A program made the translations under genes and the position numbers. Under the pieces are notes generated by a model. It did not search any database, had not been told where the DNA came from, and was given only the letters and a program-made list of their open reading frames with translations. Source: a virus. Taken from it: 42,766 nt of DNA. How positions within the stretch are numbered: position 1 is the stretch's first letter; each line of letters opens with the position of its first letter. This document shows positions 22,973-31,812 of this stretch, in pieces. The stretch is from positions 1-42,766 of the IMG/VR virus record IMGVR_UViG_3300044956_000320. One strand, given 5' to 3'.

Positions 22973-23086
22973 TCAGTACTTCTTCGCACTGGGCTTGCGC
23001 CCGATGCTCTTCGGCCCCTTGGTGCCGATGACAACCACGACTGCCATCTTCTTCGACGGCATTCTCGTCCCAGTCTTACCAGCCAT
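22973..23086 (-). CDS. Basic miniprotein 4 (37 aa), no acidic residues
   Basis: The ATG at 23084-23086 overlaps the stop of the holin-like gene (TAATG) and follows GGGAGTGGCG. The protein (MAGKTGTRMPSKKMAVVVVI, then GTKGPKSIGRKPSAKKY) has ten Lys/Arg and no Asp or Glu, with a short hydrophobic VVVVI core. No family is recognised. Confidence 0.55.
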   Translation of the reverse strand: MAGKTGTRMPSKKMAVVVVIGTKGPKSIGRKPSAKKY

Positions 23087-23301
23087 TACGCCACTCCCGG
23101 TCCATCAGGTGGACCACCTAGCGTCTTCTTCGCATGCAATGTCAGAAAAAACGCAGTCGTCGCCCCATTCATAGAAACGAGCGCCACACTGTAGTCATTG
23201 TCCCCAATGACAAGTGCCCCGTAGATTGTTGCAAGACACGAGATAATACCAAGTGTCGCAGCAACATACGTCATGACTGCTTCATTGTCAATCCCGCGCA
23301 T
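23086..23301 (-). CDS. Holin-like membrane protein (71 aa)
   Basis: Start MRGIDNEAVMTYVAATLG follows AAGGAGGCGGCAG. Two hydrophobic segments are likely membrane spans: about 9-30 (VMTYVAATLGIISCLATIYG) and 39-57 (ALVSMNGATTAFFLTLHA). A short basic then Gly/Pro-rich tail follows. Size, two spans and overlap with the amidase gene (23288-23301) fit a holin that opens the cell membrane at lysis. The sequence alone cannot exclude an antiholin or another membrane role. Confidence 0.6.
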   Translation of the reverse strand: MRGIDNEAVMTYVAATLGIISCLATIYGALVIGDNDYSVALVSMNGATTAFFLTLHAKKTLGGPPDGPGVA

Positions 23302-24019
23302 CTGCCGCCTCCTTGGCCGCAATGGCTGCATCGCGCTCTGCCTGCGCCTCAGCAAGCAAATGCTCTAGGCTCTCGACCTGCTCAGCCAGCAGATTGTAGC
23401 GCCCGACGAGCTGGTCAATGTCGGCCTCTTCCTTGAGGCCCTGCCTCTCGGCCGCCGCAAGAATGCCACGCTGCGTGTCGGTCATTTCTTCATTGCCCCC
23501 AATATCATGAACGTATCTATATCCATTGTTGTCGTCCCACAGGAAGTATCTGTCCCATGGGAAGTCGTCCGGCTCGGTCCTGCGCCGATCAAGCTGCACC
23601 TGACCATGGCCTACGTACCACAGGTCACCGTGATCCACCCATAGCTTTCTGAATAGCTCGCCAAGTGCTGCGAGCTGCGCATTCGTATAGCCCTTAAAGT
23701 TTGGCAAGTCTGGATGGCTCACAATTTCAATGCCGATACTGCACGCATTGATTGCGCTGCCAGTGAACCACGGCGCGCTGGCATCAACCCACTTTGGCTT
23801 CCATCTATTTGTATATGCGGTATGCCAAGCAATATCATTCGTGTCCACATCATTGTAGACAGTCCCATCTCTATCGACGATGAAATGCCATGAGCCTTGA
23901 CTGTGGCACTCGACTGCCCTTGTCGTGCCTGTGTGATGCAGCACAACACCCGCGATCTTTCGAATAGTTCCATGAGGCGTCGATGTCTTAAATTTTGTGG
24001 ACCTCAGTTCAATTTCCAC
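23288..24019 (-). CDS. N-acetylmuramoyl-L-alanine amidase, endolysin (243 aa)
   Basis: Amidase_2-type catalytic domain in residues about 15-150: AGVVLHHTGTTRAVE (zinc His), GSWHFIVDRDGTVYND, DIAWHTAYTN, CSIGIEIVSHPDLP and WYVGHGQVQLDRRRTEPDDF. It cleaves the bond between muramic acid and the stem peptide. Residues about 175-243 form a charged coiled coil (LLAEQVESLEHLLAEAQAER) in place of a normal wall-binding domain. The GTG at 24017-24019 follows AAAGGG and overlaps the upstream gene by 11 bases. No signal peptide is seen, so export by a holin is expected. Confidence 0.85.
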   Translation of the reverse strand: MEIELRSTKFKTSTPHGTIRKIAGVVLHHTGTTRAVECHSQGSWHFIVDRDGTVYNDVDTNDIAWHTAYTNRWKPKWVDASAPWFTGSAINACSIGIEIVSHPDLPNFKGYTNAQLAALGELFRKLWVDHGDLWYVGHGQVQLDRRRTEPDDFPWDRYFLWDDNNGYRYVHDIGGNEEMTDTQRGILAAAERQGLKEEADIDQLVGRYNLLAEQVESLEHLLAEAQAERDAAIAAKEAADARD

Positions 24020-24209
24020 GCTTCTCTGCCCTTTCAATTGTATCTGCAATCTTTGCAAGAGACGACTGAATTTGCCCGAGCATGTGCTTCATGCTCTCAA
24101 CATCATGCTTCATGTCGTTTACCACTACTTTAAAAAGGTATAGTGCTAGTACTGTAAGTATGACACCCGGAGACTCCCTTGCAATTCCAAGAAGCAAATC
24201 AATGTCCAC
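24009..24209 (-). CDS. Single-span membrane protein with coiled tail (66 aa), lysis-associated
   Basis: GTG start at 24207-24209 (MDIDLLLGIARESPG), with an AGAAAG site eight bases before it. One membrane span (VILTVLALYLFKVVV) is followed by a charged helix (VESMKHMLGQIQSSLAKIAD). This resembles XhlA-like lysis helpers. It overlaps the amidase gene and is probably the second membrane protein of the lysis cassette. It could instead be a holin with the 23086-23301 product as partner. Confidence 0.6.
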   Translation of the reverse strand: MDIDLLLGIARESPGVILTVLALYLFKVVVNDMKHDVESMKHMLGQIQSSLAKIADTIERAEKRGN

Positions 24210-24237
24210 GCCTTTTTCTTTCTATAGTATTATTATT

Positions 24238-24960
24238 TTAAGAGCAAAGCCACATCTTGCCTACTGATGTCGAGAATGAATCGCTGAGAGTGCCACTGTC
24301 CGTAAGACTCATGACGACGGTCTCTGCTCCGCCGTTGAGCCTTGTTAGCACTTCGAGCTTCCCCGTGCCATCAGCCGCCGTGGTGCTCACACGCAAAATA
24401 AAGTCCCTTGCATTGACTGTGGCTCCGCTCAGTGCGGTCGCCTGAAGCACAAGCCTTGGGCCTGCCTGCGACGCACCAGCCGCATTGACCGGCTTGATTG
24501 AAAGCCCATCGGCATTTGCATTCTGGTCGTCAATTGTTGTCGGCAAATACACTGTATGTGCAGTAGGTGTCCAGCGCTCGACCTCCGCGCCTTGACTTGC
24601 AATTGATATATTGCCGTTATTATCATTTCCGCCGGGGTGCCAGAAGCCTGTGTCACTATCTCCACCAAGCGTGATGCTCGGCGTGACCACACCAGAGCCA
24701 TTAATGGACCCCGGCTGAAAAGAGAACGCGGCTCCCGAGTCAGTGACCCGCAGCAAGTCACCAGTGTCACTGCTATTTCTTACAAGCAGTCCCACGCCGC
24801 TCGCCGATCTATTTCTGACTGACAGCGCGGGGCTTGTGCTCGAACTCACAGCAGTCAGTGCGAGGGGCACGCCGTAGCTCTCATCGCCTTCCCAAGCCTT
24901 GACGATTTGCAATATGTGTTCTTTGCGGACTGTCGTCCCCAGCTCTCGGTCAAAGCTCAT
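24238..24960 (-). CDS. Structural protein, fibre-like (240 aa)
   Basis: Start MSFDRELGTTVRKEHILQ follows AAAGAGGCACACA. After about residue 45 the sequence is rich in Ser, Gly, Thr and Asp, with beta-strand spacing (SPALSVRNRSASGVGLLVRN; VTPSITLGGDSDTGFWHPGG; KLEVLTRLNGGAETVVMS). The GFWHPGG-type segment and the late hydrophobic strands are common in phage fibre or head-fibre proteins. It is the last structural gene before the lysis cassette. The exact location in the virion is unknown. Confidence 0.6.
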   Translation of the reverse strand: MSFDRELGTTVRKEHILQIVKAWEGDESYGVPLALTAVSSSTSPALSVRNRSASGVGLLVRNSSDTGDLLRVTDSGAAFSFQPGSINGSGVVTPSITLGGDSDTGFWHPGGNDNNGNISIASQGAEVERWTPTAHTVYLPTTIDDQNANADGLSIKPVNAAGASQAGPRLVLQATALSGATVNARDFILRVSTTAADGTGKLEVLTRLNGGAETVVMSLTDSGTLSDSFSTSVGKMWLCS

Positions 24961-24971
24961 TGTGTGCCTCT

Positions 24972-27161
24972 TTAGCCTGTCATGTCATAGTATGAAACGA
25001 ATGTTCCCTCGGTATAAGGATCCGTATCATACAGTGCTGCCCGCTGCAATACAAAGTCGTCGTATATGTTGAGTCTAAATTTGGCACGAAATCCTGACTG
25101 TGCGTCCGGTGTGGCTTGATCCACCCAAGACCATGTGAGGCCCGCAGTCTTGTCGAACTGTGCTTGCCTTTCAATGCCATCTGGACCAACTACGGCAAGA
25201 AGCCTAGAGCTGTCTTTGAGCATTTCTAGCAGTGCGACCCTGCTCATTCCAGAGTACTGGTTCGCTCCAGTCACTACTGTCTGTCCCTGAGCTATAAACA
25301 CGTCACAGTCAATAAATTTTGATGCTGGCATATGTGCCACAAAATCTACCCCTACTGCCTGCACGAAGCTCGGCACAGTGTTGTCATTTCCAAGAAATAC
25401 GAGCTTTAGTCCAAGCTTATATCCTGTAAGATTTCTTGGCAATGACAGGTCTGCAATTGGCGAATCTTTTATTGCTCCAACTCTTGCCCATTGGCTCTCA
25501 TCAATTCTTGCATATACATCAATTGGATTTATTGCGCTAACATTATGAGACGTGACAGATACTCTCATAAATGTCTTCTTGATATTTGCAAGCATGCAGT
25601 CATGGTCTGGCAATGTTGCGCTCAGCCCACTCACATCAAAGCGCAAGTTGTTGTCTGTCAATAGCGTCTTGCCCGGTCTTGGCAGTGTGACAAAATGCAC
25701 ACTCGGTATAAGCTGAGTCCCCGTGGGATTCGTCTGAGTACCAATGCACAGTATCGGATTTGTCGATGCATTTGGACTTGTTACATGCAGCGCAGTGACT
25801 CTCTCATTTGGAATATATGCACAGGCGCTGTGCCATATCATGCGACCCGGAGCCTCCTCGCCTTGCTCTGGGAGTCGCCCTTTCAAAATATATGAGTCAG
25901 TGCCATTCCAGAATGCAGCATAGAGCCACTCGGGGTCGCCACCATAAATGACTGAGTGTCCTCGAACCGGCCCGTTATGGCCCTTGATGCACTCAGGTCC
26001 CACTGACACAAGGGTGCCGCCGACCTGTCCGTCAAACTCCACGTACATAAAAAGGCCACGAGGCGTAGGCACAAAGAGCCGCCCATTCCACACGCGCATC
26101 GTCCGTCCATTATCAGGATCAGGCACGGCCGCACGCCTATCAAGCACGGGAGCTGGCACTCCGCCTGCCGCGTCTGTCTTTACTCGATAGACTGTGCCTA
26201 CACTTGTTGTAATCACAATCATGTCGCGCAATGCAGCAATACCAGTAATTCTATGCAGGCCCGGATCTAGGCTCAGTGGTGATATTTCTGCAACCCAGTT
26301 ATCCCAAATGAATGGATCCTGCTCCTGAATAAGCGGCCAGATGGCCTGCTTGGTTGCGGTCCCACCCACATCTGGCACAAAGTTTGGTGCAGTGCTTGCC
26401 CACAAGTACTCGCCGCCTACGGCCTCGTTTGAGTAGACCCCTGTGGTCCAGTGCGTGAACCTTACAGGGTTGTGATTCACCCCACCGGATGCCTCTCCAG
26501 TGTCCTCTTCCCAGACAAGGAGACCCGCAGTCGATGCACTCTCGTAGCAGCGCACGACTGCTGCGTCCTTCGCCCCCAAGAGCACGCCCGTCCTTGTGTT
26601 CCCGCCACCAATGGACCATGTCCATGGCGGTGATGCTTCGGTGAGCGTCCTTGTCGTAAGAGTGACGCCCGCTGAGTCTCCGCCTCCTGTGCCGACTGTG
26701 GTCTTCTGCGCGGCAACTGCCTCCGCGTTGAGGCCTGTAGTAATGCGCCTTACCACGCCTCCTGCCTGTACCACATACAGGCCCGTGGTGCCGTCATGAA
26801 AGTCAAACTCAAAAAAATCTATGACACGCCCTTTTGCAGAAGAAAGCTCGATGCGCCTCTTCTGCATGGGCCTTACAATTTTTCTTGCAAGCTCGGTCTG
26901 CGGACCTTCTCCTGAAGCAAGATACTTCATGTTCGGCGAATAGATGTCTGGTCCGACTGTGCCCGCTGTCCAATCAAGCCAGCCAACCGTGCGCTTGTAG
27001 CCCGGAGGTGCACTCGCCAGAATCTGCTCCTCTGGTGATGTCTGCTGAGACACGCTTGCCACACCCGTGTACGTGTACGTCCAGCCTTCACCGTTTGGAA
27101 CGAGCTGATATGACACGCCATCAATTCTTAGCGTGCCTATGTTTCTGACCTTGCCGGACAC
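24972..27161 (-). CDS. Large tail protein, beta-propeller-like (729 aa)
   Basis: The GTG at 27159-27161 overlaps the upstream stop as TAGTG and has TTGGGG upstream. The central part has repeated propeller-like blades: FFEFDFHDGTTGLYVVQAGG, ALRDMIVITTSVGTVYRVKT, MRVWNGRLFVPTPRGLFMY and PEWLYAAFWNGTDSYILKGR. The C-terminal third is beta-rich. Length and blade pattern are like tail nozzle or tail hub proteins of short-tailed phages (T7 gp12 is about 790 residues), but no direct homology was tested. It lies among structural genes. Confidence 0.5.
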   Translation of the reverse strand: MSGKVRNIGTLRIDGVSYQLVPNGEGWTYTYTGVASVSQQTSPEEQILASAPPGYKRTVGWLDWTAGTVGPDIYSPNMKYLASGEGPQTELARKIVRPMQKRRIELSSAKGRVIDFFEFDFHDGTTGLYVVQAGGVVRRITTGLNAEAVAAQKTTVGTGGGDSAGVTLTTRTLTEASPPWTWSIGGGNTRTGVLLGAKDAAVVRCYESASTAGLLVWEEDTGEASGGVNHNPVRFTHWTTGVYSNEAVGGEYLWASTAPNFVPDVGGTATKQAIWPLIQEQDPFIWDNWVAEISPLSLDPGLHRITGIAALRDMIVITTSVGTVYRVKTDAAGGVPAPVLDRRAAVPDPDNGRTMRVWNGRLFVPTPRGLFMYVEFDGQVGGTLVSVGPECIKGHNGPVRGHSVIYGGDPEWLYAAFWNGTDSYILKGRLPEQGEEAPGRMIWHSACAYIPNERVTALHVTSPNASTNPILCIGTQTNPTGTQLIPSVHFVTLPRPGKTLLTDNNLRFDVSGLSATLPDHDCMLANIKKTFMRVSVTSHNVSAINPIDVYARIDESQWARVGAIKDSPIADLSLPRNLTGYKLGLKLVFLGNDNTVPSFVQAVGVDFVAHMPASKFIDCDVFIAQGQTVVTGANQYSGMSRVALLEMLKDSSRLLAVVGPDGIERQAQFDKTAGLTWSWVDQATPDAQSGFRAKFRLNIYDDFVLQRAALYDTDPYTEGTFVSYYDMTG

Positions 27162-28456
27162 TAGCGCTTGCCCCAAGAATTTCTCTTAGATGCGAGCGGA
27201 TTTCTTGCACGCTGATATGCCTGCCACTCTCGCTCGACTTTGAGCCTGCCTGCCTCGTAGCGGCTCGTATCAACAGTTCTTGGCCGCGACAGGCCCGTAT
27301 AGATGAAGCGCAAAGCACCTGTCGCAATATAGTCTCTTGCGCTCATTTGGAAGAGAGCATTGTCATCAGAAGGAATCGCAAAAGGAATAGCAACATTGAG
27401 TGCAATTGGGCCACCCCAGTCTGATGGCACAAATTCTAGCCAGCCACCCTTTGGCTCAGGAAGCCCCGGTATTACACGATACTCCTTTGTGCCGCGACCT
27501 CCAGCACCATCAATGTATGCAACTCCAATGATGACTTGATCATAAGGCATGCACCATGCGGGCAGCGCCGCACCCCTGCTCATGTTCTCGTAGACGGCCA
27601 CTCCAGTCCATGTGCCGCTTCCAATGAGCCTCACATGCATTACTGTCGTGCCATCTGGCACAAGAAAAGAGCCGCCAAAAAATCCTTCGTGCCCTGTGAC
27701 CGTCCCCGTGCTGCCCCCAAACCATGTGACGGACACCTGCCCCGAGTCGCTCCATGCCTGAACACTCAGCGAGCCACTTGTCGTACTCGGCGTGCCAATT
27801 GCGTAGATCCTATATGTCTTGAGCGGCGACACTGCAAAAGACAGGCTCCGAGCATAGCCATTTGCCGAGCTTGCTGTCACACTCAGTGCGCGCCCACCGG
27901 CCACAAGCGCAAATTTCTGGGCCGTCGCTCCAGAAGTTGTCCATGATTCAAGAGTGCTGTACTGCATGTCTCCGTCAGCAACAAGGCCGCCAAGCATTAC
28001 CCACGCGCCGAGCCTCGCGGTATTGCACGCCCAGTCTATTGCCGCATTGATATCAATCGGACTCATTCCATGTGTATGAATTTCATATTCTGTTTGACCA
28101 GAAACAGGCTGCGCTACAAATTCTCGCCCAATGGTTATTGTTCCATCGTTTGGACTATAAGAAGCAATTCTATGAGACTCTGATGTTCCATCGCTATTAA
28201 GCTTCATGAGCCATCCATGCTCAAATCTATCAGAATCATATGCAGTATCTATAAGTCCATCGCTACTTTGATCGACGAGTTGCTTGAGTCCCTGCACCAG
28301 ATTTGTTCCATCTGATGCAATGCCACTATGAAGGCCACCAAGTCCCCAAGGCCCAGCAATATAGCGACGCAATTCCTTTCTGCTCACTACATTGCTATTT
28401 GATGCCGCACTGCTACTTGCTGCTGGAGAAGGGACAATCACTTGAGATGTAGGCAT
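27161..28456 (-). CDS. Structural protein (431 aa)
   Basis: The ATG at 28454-28456 directly follows the upstream stop; the ribosome site is poor (GTGAGC), so it may be translated by re-initiation. The N-terminal 25 residues are Ser/Ala-rich. A middle part (about 150-290) resembles a carbohydrate-binding jelly roll (YSTLESWTTSGATAQKFALV, SFAVSPLKTYRIYAIGTPST). The C-terminus is basic (YEAGRLKVEREWQAYQRARN). It is probably a tail or adaptor protein. The beta-sandwich may bind host surface sugars; this is inferred from the strand pattern only. Confidence 0.5.
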   Translation of the reverse strand: MPTSQVIVPSPAASSSAASNSNVVSRKELRRYIAGPWGLGGLHSGIASDGTNLVQGLKQLVDQSSDGLIDTAYDSDRFEHGWLMKLNSDGTSESHRIASYSPNDGTITIGREFVAQPVSGQTEYEIHTHGMSPIDINAAIDWACNTARLGAWVMLGGLVADGDMQYSTLESWTTSGATAQKFALVAGGRALSVTASSANGYARSLSFAVSPLKTYRIYAIGTPSTTSGSLSVQAWSDSGQVSVTWFGGSTGTVTGHEGFFGGSFLVPDGTTVMHVRLIGSGTWTGVAVYENMSRGAALPAWCMPYDQVIIGVAYIDGAGGRGTKEYRVIPGLPEPKGGWLEFVPSDWGGPIALNVAIPFAIPSDDNALFQMSARDYIATGALRFIYTGLSRPRTVDTSRYEAGRLKVEREWQAYQRARNPLASKRNSWGKR

Positions 28457-30208
28457 TTACGTGCTCACTGTAATAGAGACTGGATTTGAAAAGTTCCAGC
28501 CAGTCTTTTGCAGCCACATATAGTATGAGCCTGCATCAAGCATAAACGTGCATGTCCCACTTGCGCTAGTGTACTGTGTTCCCGCAATGACGTTTGTCCC
28601 CGCACTGTCGCTCGTGACCCACGCGGCGACACCTTCAATTGGTGCACCTGTGGCTGGTGCAGTCACCGTGGTGGTATACGCAATGGCTCCCGTGCCCGCA
28701 CTGACACGGCTTGAGACCGCCACATCAAGCCGATCAAGCTTGGCGGCTCTTGTAGTTGTATATGCAGATCCATCAGCCCTCGTACTGGTTGCCACATCAG
28801 TGCGACTCAGGATCGTGGCGACATCTGCGCTCATGGCAGTCGTCGGCGTGTACGTGCTGGAGGCAAGACGCGAACTGATGGTCGCATCAAGATTTGCAAC
28901 GACTGGCGTTTTGATTGCCGTCACGTCGGCTTGCAGGCTGGTGATGCCAGCCGGAGCGAGTCTGCTTGAGATGGTGGCATCAAGATTTGTGGCGACTGGC
29001 GTTTTGATTGCCGTCACATCGGCCTGCATACTCGTGATGCCATCAGGCGCAAGCCTCGAACTGATGGTCGCATCAAGGTTGTCAATCTTGGCTGCCCGAG
29101 CGGTCGTGTAATCCGCCCCACTGGCTCTGGTGCTGGTTGCCACATCGGTGCGACTCAAGATGGTAGCGACATCCGCACTCATGGCGGTAGTCGGCGTGTA
29201 GGCACTGCCCGCAAGCCGCGAGCTAATCGTCGCATCGACGTTGGCAACAACTGGTGTCTTGATTGCCGTCACATCGGCTTGCATGCTTGTGATGCCAGCA
29301 GGAGCAAGTCGGCTTGAGATCGTCGTATCAAGGTTTGTAGTGACCGGTGTCTTGATTGCCGTCACATCGGCTTGCATGCTTGTGATGCCAGCAGGAGTTA
29401 GTCTTGAACTGATGGTCGCATCAAGGTTGTCGAGTTTGACAGCCCGAGCGGTCGTGTAATCCGCCCCACTCGCTCTGGTGCTGATTGCTACATCGGCGCG
29501 ACTTAGGATCGTGCCAATGCTCGTGTTGTCTGGTGTGGTGTAGCCACTGGTCGCCAGCCTGCTTGAGACCGCGGCGTCCACATAGTCGGCAATGCGCTTG
29601 CCCACTGAGCCAACGGTAGCCATGCCGCTTGTAGCTGCATCCCAAATGTTGGCAACGGTCGGCGGGGTGACTGCCAGTGCATAGCCCGTCTTGTCGTTGT
29701 TGGTGCCGACCGTGACGCTGAAACCAAAGCCCGTCAGCGTCCGTGTGCCCGCCGCCCACACAAGGGTTGCCGGGTCCTGCCCAACGGCATAGGAGCCAAC
29801 AGTCACATTGCCGGATGCCAGCCGTGATGTGACGGCGGCATCAAGGTTGTCGAGTTTGGTTGCCCGTGCGCTGGTGTAGTCGGCGATGGCTGCGCGACTG
29901 GTGACCTGCGCGTCGAGGTATTCCACGCCCGCCTTTGAAATGCACCAGATCGCGGGAATGTGTTGCTGATCCACCCCTGTGCTTGCCGTCTTGAACAGCG
30001 CAATGTATTCGCCTTCTGCATTCACACTCGCACTTGACAATGTATACGAATACAGGCCACCGCCCACCGCAGTGCATGCCTGCGCGGTCAGTATCGCGGT
30101 CCCGTTTCTGTACACGTCTGCCGTGACGGTCAGCCCGGTTACGCCTTGCTTCGATGACGTGAAGAAGGCGTAAAAGGTCAGGCTATTAGCAAGCTGTTCA
30201 AGAGGCAC
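28457..30208 (-). CDS. Repeat-rich fibre protein (583 aa)
   Basis: The GTG at 30206-30208 follows GGAGGCGCCGA; longer in-frame starts run into other genes. Residues 1-100 have a beta-rich domain (LTFYAFFTSSKQGVTGLTVT). Then come repeated units around LDATISSRLAPAGITSMQAD and ADVATILSRTDVATSTRA, typical of trimeric fibre shafts with D-A-x-x-S-S-R motifs. A C-terminal immunoglobulin-like domain follows (TTTVTAPATGAPIEGVAAWV; CTFMLDAGSYYMWLQKTGW). The likely role is tail or head fibre; the C-terminal domain could contact the host. Units are arranged in a tandem 348-base repeat. Confidence 0.65.
   Translation of the reverse strand: MPLEQLANSLTFYAFFTSSKQGVTGLTVTADVYRNGTAILTAQACTAVGGGLYSYTLSSASVNAEGEYIALFKTASTGVDQQHIPAIWCISKAGVEYLDAQVTSRAAIADYTSARATKLDNLDAAVTSRLASGNVTVGSYAVGQDPATLVWAAGTRTLTGFGFSVTVGTNNDKTGYALAVTPPTVANIWDAATSGMATVGSVGKRIADYVDAAVSSRLATSGYTTPDNTSIGTILSRADVAISTRASGADYTTARAVKLDNLDATISSRLTPAGITSMQADVTAIKTPVTTNLDTTISSRLAPAGITSMQADVTAIKTPVVANVDATISSRLAGSAYTPTTAMSADVATILSRTDVATSTRASGADYTTARAAKIDNLDATISSRLAPDGITSMQADVTAIKTPVATNLDATISSRLAPAGITSLQADVTAIKTPVVANLDATISSRLASSTYTPTTAMSADVATILSRTDVATSTRADGSAYTTTRAAKLDRLDVAVSSRVSAGTGAIAYTTTVTAPATGAPIEGVAAWVTSDSAGTNVIAGTQYTSASGTCTFMLDAGSYYMWLQKTGWNFSNPVSITVST
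28730..29425 (-). repeat. Two tandem 348-base repeats inside the fibre gene
   Basis: Copies 29425-29078 and 29077-28730 each encode two short units (about 31 residues, LDATISSRL...GITSMQADV) and one long unit (about 54 residues, ending YTTARAAKIDN or a close match). The copies differ at scattered bases. A weaker third long unit lies upstream (YVDAAVSSRLATSGYTTPDN). Confidence 0.8.
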
Positions 30209-30431
30209 TCGGCGCCTCCGGCACAAGCGGCTCAGGCACCGGCGGCGCCGTCCACACGCCATCCACCAGCGTCCAGCCCGGCAAAACATCGGCATTGCAT
30301 GCCATGATGGAGTCAAACACGCGCCCACGCATATCCTCAGCAGATGGACCCCGTTCGCCGTCTTCGATGTTGTCAAACACCCAGAGGCAACATGCCGCAT
30401 TATTGGAATCAATGCCTACCCAACGATACAT
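30198..30431 (-). CDS. Small structural or assembly protein (77 aa)
   Basis: Start MYRWVGIDSNNAACCLWV has GTGGGG six bases upstream. The C-terminal part (PGWTLVDGVWTAPPVPEPLV) resembles the ends of small fibre-linked proteins that describe the next residue or coordinate. It overlaps the fibre gene by 11 bases and is probably made with it, perhaps as a fibre assembly partner. No family is recognised. Confidence 0.5.
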   Translation of the reverse strand: MYRWVGIDSNNAACCLWVFDNIEDGERGPSAEDMRGRVFDSIMACNADVLPGWTLVDGVWTAPPVPEPLVPEAPSAS

Positions 30432-30432
30432 A

Positions 30433-31155
30433 TTAGACCCCACGGTATGCAACCATTAGCGTTGCATAATGCGGCGTGTTACCTGTTCCGCCCGCTGCGT
30501 ATGCGCGTACCTTTATGGTGCCGGTGCAATATGCCTGTACAGGAAATTTGAAATACTGGCCATAACGCCAACCATCAGCAGATCCGTCACCCCAAGATTC
30601 ATACGCTAGTGTTTTATTCACATTTCCAGTTTGCGCGCCGTTAAGCATTAGCCAATACTGCTGGTTAATACCTTGATCGCCTTGTCCGTTATTTTGAAAC
30701 ACCGGATACCATGTCGCGGTCTCAACTATTGCTCCCCCACTAGGCAGCGTTATTGAGTACGTATTGTCAAACCCTGGGCCACCGGGGCCAATGGACTGTG
30801 TCCAAACCGTCTGGCTCTTGCTATAGTTTTGTGACATAGTAATAGGCGCACCGCTTGGTACTGTAACTCCGTTAGCATGCCCGCTCGGTATTACTACAGA
30901 AGTGTAAAACTGTCTATTCAATAGCCCTCCATACTGCGTCCCAGTGACCACCGCACCATCAATGGTAATATTCCCTCCGCCGCTATAAAAGGACACGATG
31001 CCCCTGCCGCTCACGGTGTAATTGGCCGCACCGTTTGAGCACCAAAAAGTGCCCTGCTGCAATGGGTTCGACGCTGCCGCCGATCCTGCCACAATGGTCG
31101 CGGTCTTGCGGCCACCAGCCCCAAGCGAGCCGGACGTGAGAACCGTCACGCTCAC
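30433..31155 (-). CDS. Hypothetical structural protein (240 aa)
   Basis: The GTG at 31153-31155 overlaps the upstream stop as GTGA and follows GGGGTGACC. The protein is Gly/Ser/Thr-rich and beta-like (GSAAASNPLQQGTFWCSNGA; GRGIVSFYSGGGNITIDGAV), with Trp and Tyr near the end (NQQYWLMLNGAQTG, WRYGQYFKFPVQAYC). Likely a fibre or surface protein, judging from composition and its place among fibre genes. No catalytic motif is seen. Confidence 0.55.
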   Translation of the reverse strand: MSVTVLTSGSLGAGGRKTATIVAGSAAASNPLQQGTFWCSNGAANYTVSGRGIVSFYSGGGNITIDGAVVTGTQYGGLLNRQFYTSVVIPSGHANGVTVPSGAPITMSQNYSKSQTVWTQSIGPGGPGFDNTYSITLPSGGAIVETATWYPVFQNNGQGDQGINQQYWLMLNGAQTGNVNKTLAYESWGDGSADGWRYGQYFKFPVQAYCTGTIKVRAYAAGGTGNTPHYATLMVAYRGV

Positions 31156-31478
31156 GGCCCGGTCACCCCGTACGCTGAAATATGAACAGCCGCGTCGCTT
31201 GAATGCGCCACAAGGTACCGGTTGGTCGGGTCGAGACAGACGCCAGCCACGAGGATGACCGTGTCATTCCCGGCCACCGTCGCCGTGTTGGCAACGTACG
31301 CGCCGTGCGTCGCCGACGACGCCGAGGTGCTGATGTTGTACGTGTGCGCCGTGCTCGACGTGTTGCAGATGATGATGCTTGACACGACCGTGTACGTCGA
31401 GGCGGTCGCCCCGTTGTCGAACACATTAGCCGCCGCTGTGGCGGTAGTTGTGCCTAAGCGTTTGATGACCTCAGCCAT
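31152..31478 (-). CDS. MAEV-family structural protein, paralogue C (108 aa)
   Basis: One of three related genes (with 31813-32148 and 32162-32500). All start MAE-xx-(K/E)RLG, share a core (SSIIICNTSSTAHTYNIS here), have THGAYVANTATVAGND-like strands and end G-x-x-GP (ISAYGVTGP). The ribosome site GATGGGAG overlaps the last codons of the upstream gene (its Met-Gly-Ala end). The beta-strand pattern looks like a small jelly roll or head/fibre decoration protein. Function unknown. Confidence 0.65.
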   Translation of the reverse strand: MAEVIKRLGTTTATAAANVFDNGATASTYTVVSSIIICNTSSTAHTYNISTSASSATHGAYVANTATVAGNDTVILVAGVCLDPTNRYLVAHSSDAAVHISAYGVTGP

Positions 31479-31482
31479 GTAA

Positions 31483-31809
31483 TTACGCTCCCATCAACAT
31501 AAACGGCTTGGTGTAGCCGCCGCTTCCGCTCGCAGTCGATGTGACGGTTACTGCACCCGTTGCGCCGGAGATGCTGATGCCAGTCCCAGCGACAATGCTC
31601 GTCACCCCGGTATTTGTCAGTGTCACCGCGCCAGTGCTGGCGGAAGTGCTGATGCCCGTGGATGCCGTGATTGACGCCACGCCCCCAGCCCCAGTCGTGG
31701 CAGCAATCACCAGCGTGCTGCCAGTGTCGGTCAGCGTAATGTTGCTTCCGGCGCTAATCGGGAGCATGCCGTCCGCATGCGCTTCAGTGCGCCCCACTCT
31801 GATGGCCAT
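31483..31809 (-). CDS. Fibre-like protein with FMxMG end (108 aa)
   Basis: Start MAIRVGRTEAHADGMLPI follows CAGGGGCCG. Glycine/Ser/Thr-rich beta repeats follow (GVASITASTGISTSASTGAV; GVTSIVAGTGISISGATGAV), and the protein ends YTKPFMLMGA. The 32502-33185 product ends SFMTMGV. Both genes are followed directly by a member of the MAEV family, so a two-gene unit seems to have been copied. Likely a short fibre or an attachment module. Confidence 0.6.
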   Translation of the reverse strand: MAIRVGRTEAHADGMLPISAGSNITLTDTGSTLVIAATTGAGGVASITASTGISTSASTGAVTLTNTGVTSIVAGTGISISGATGAVTVTSTASGSGGYTKPFMLMGA

Positions 31810-31812
31810 CGC

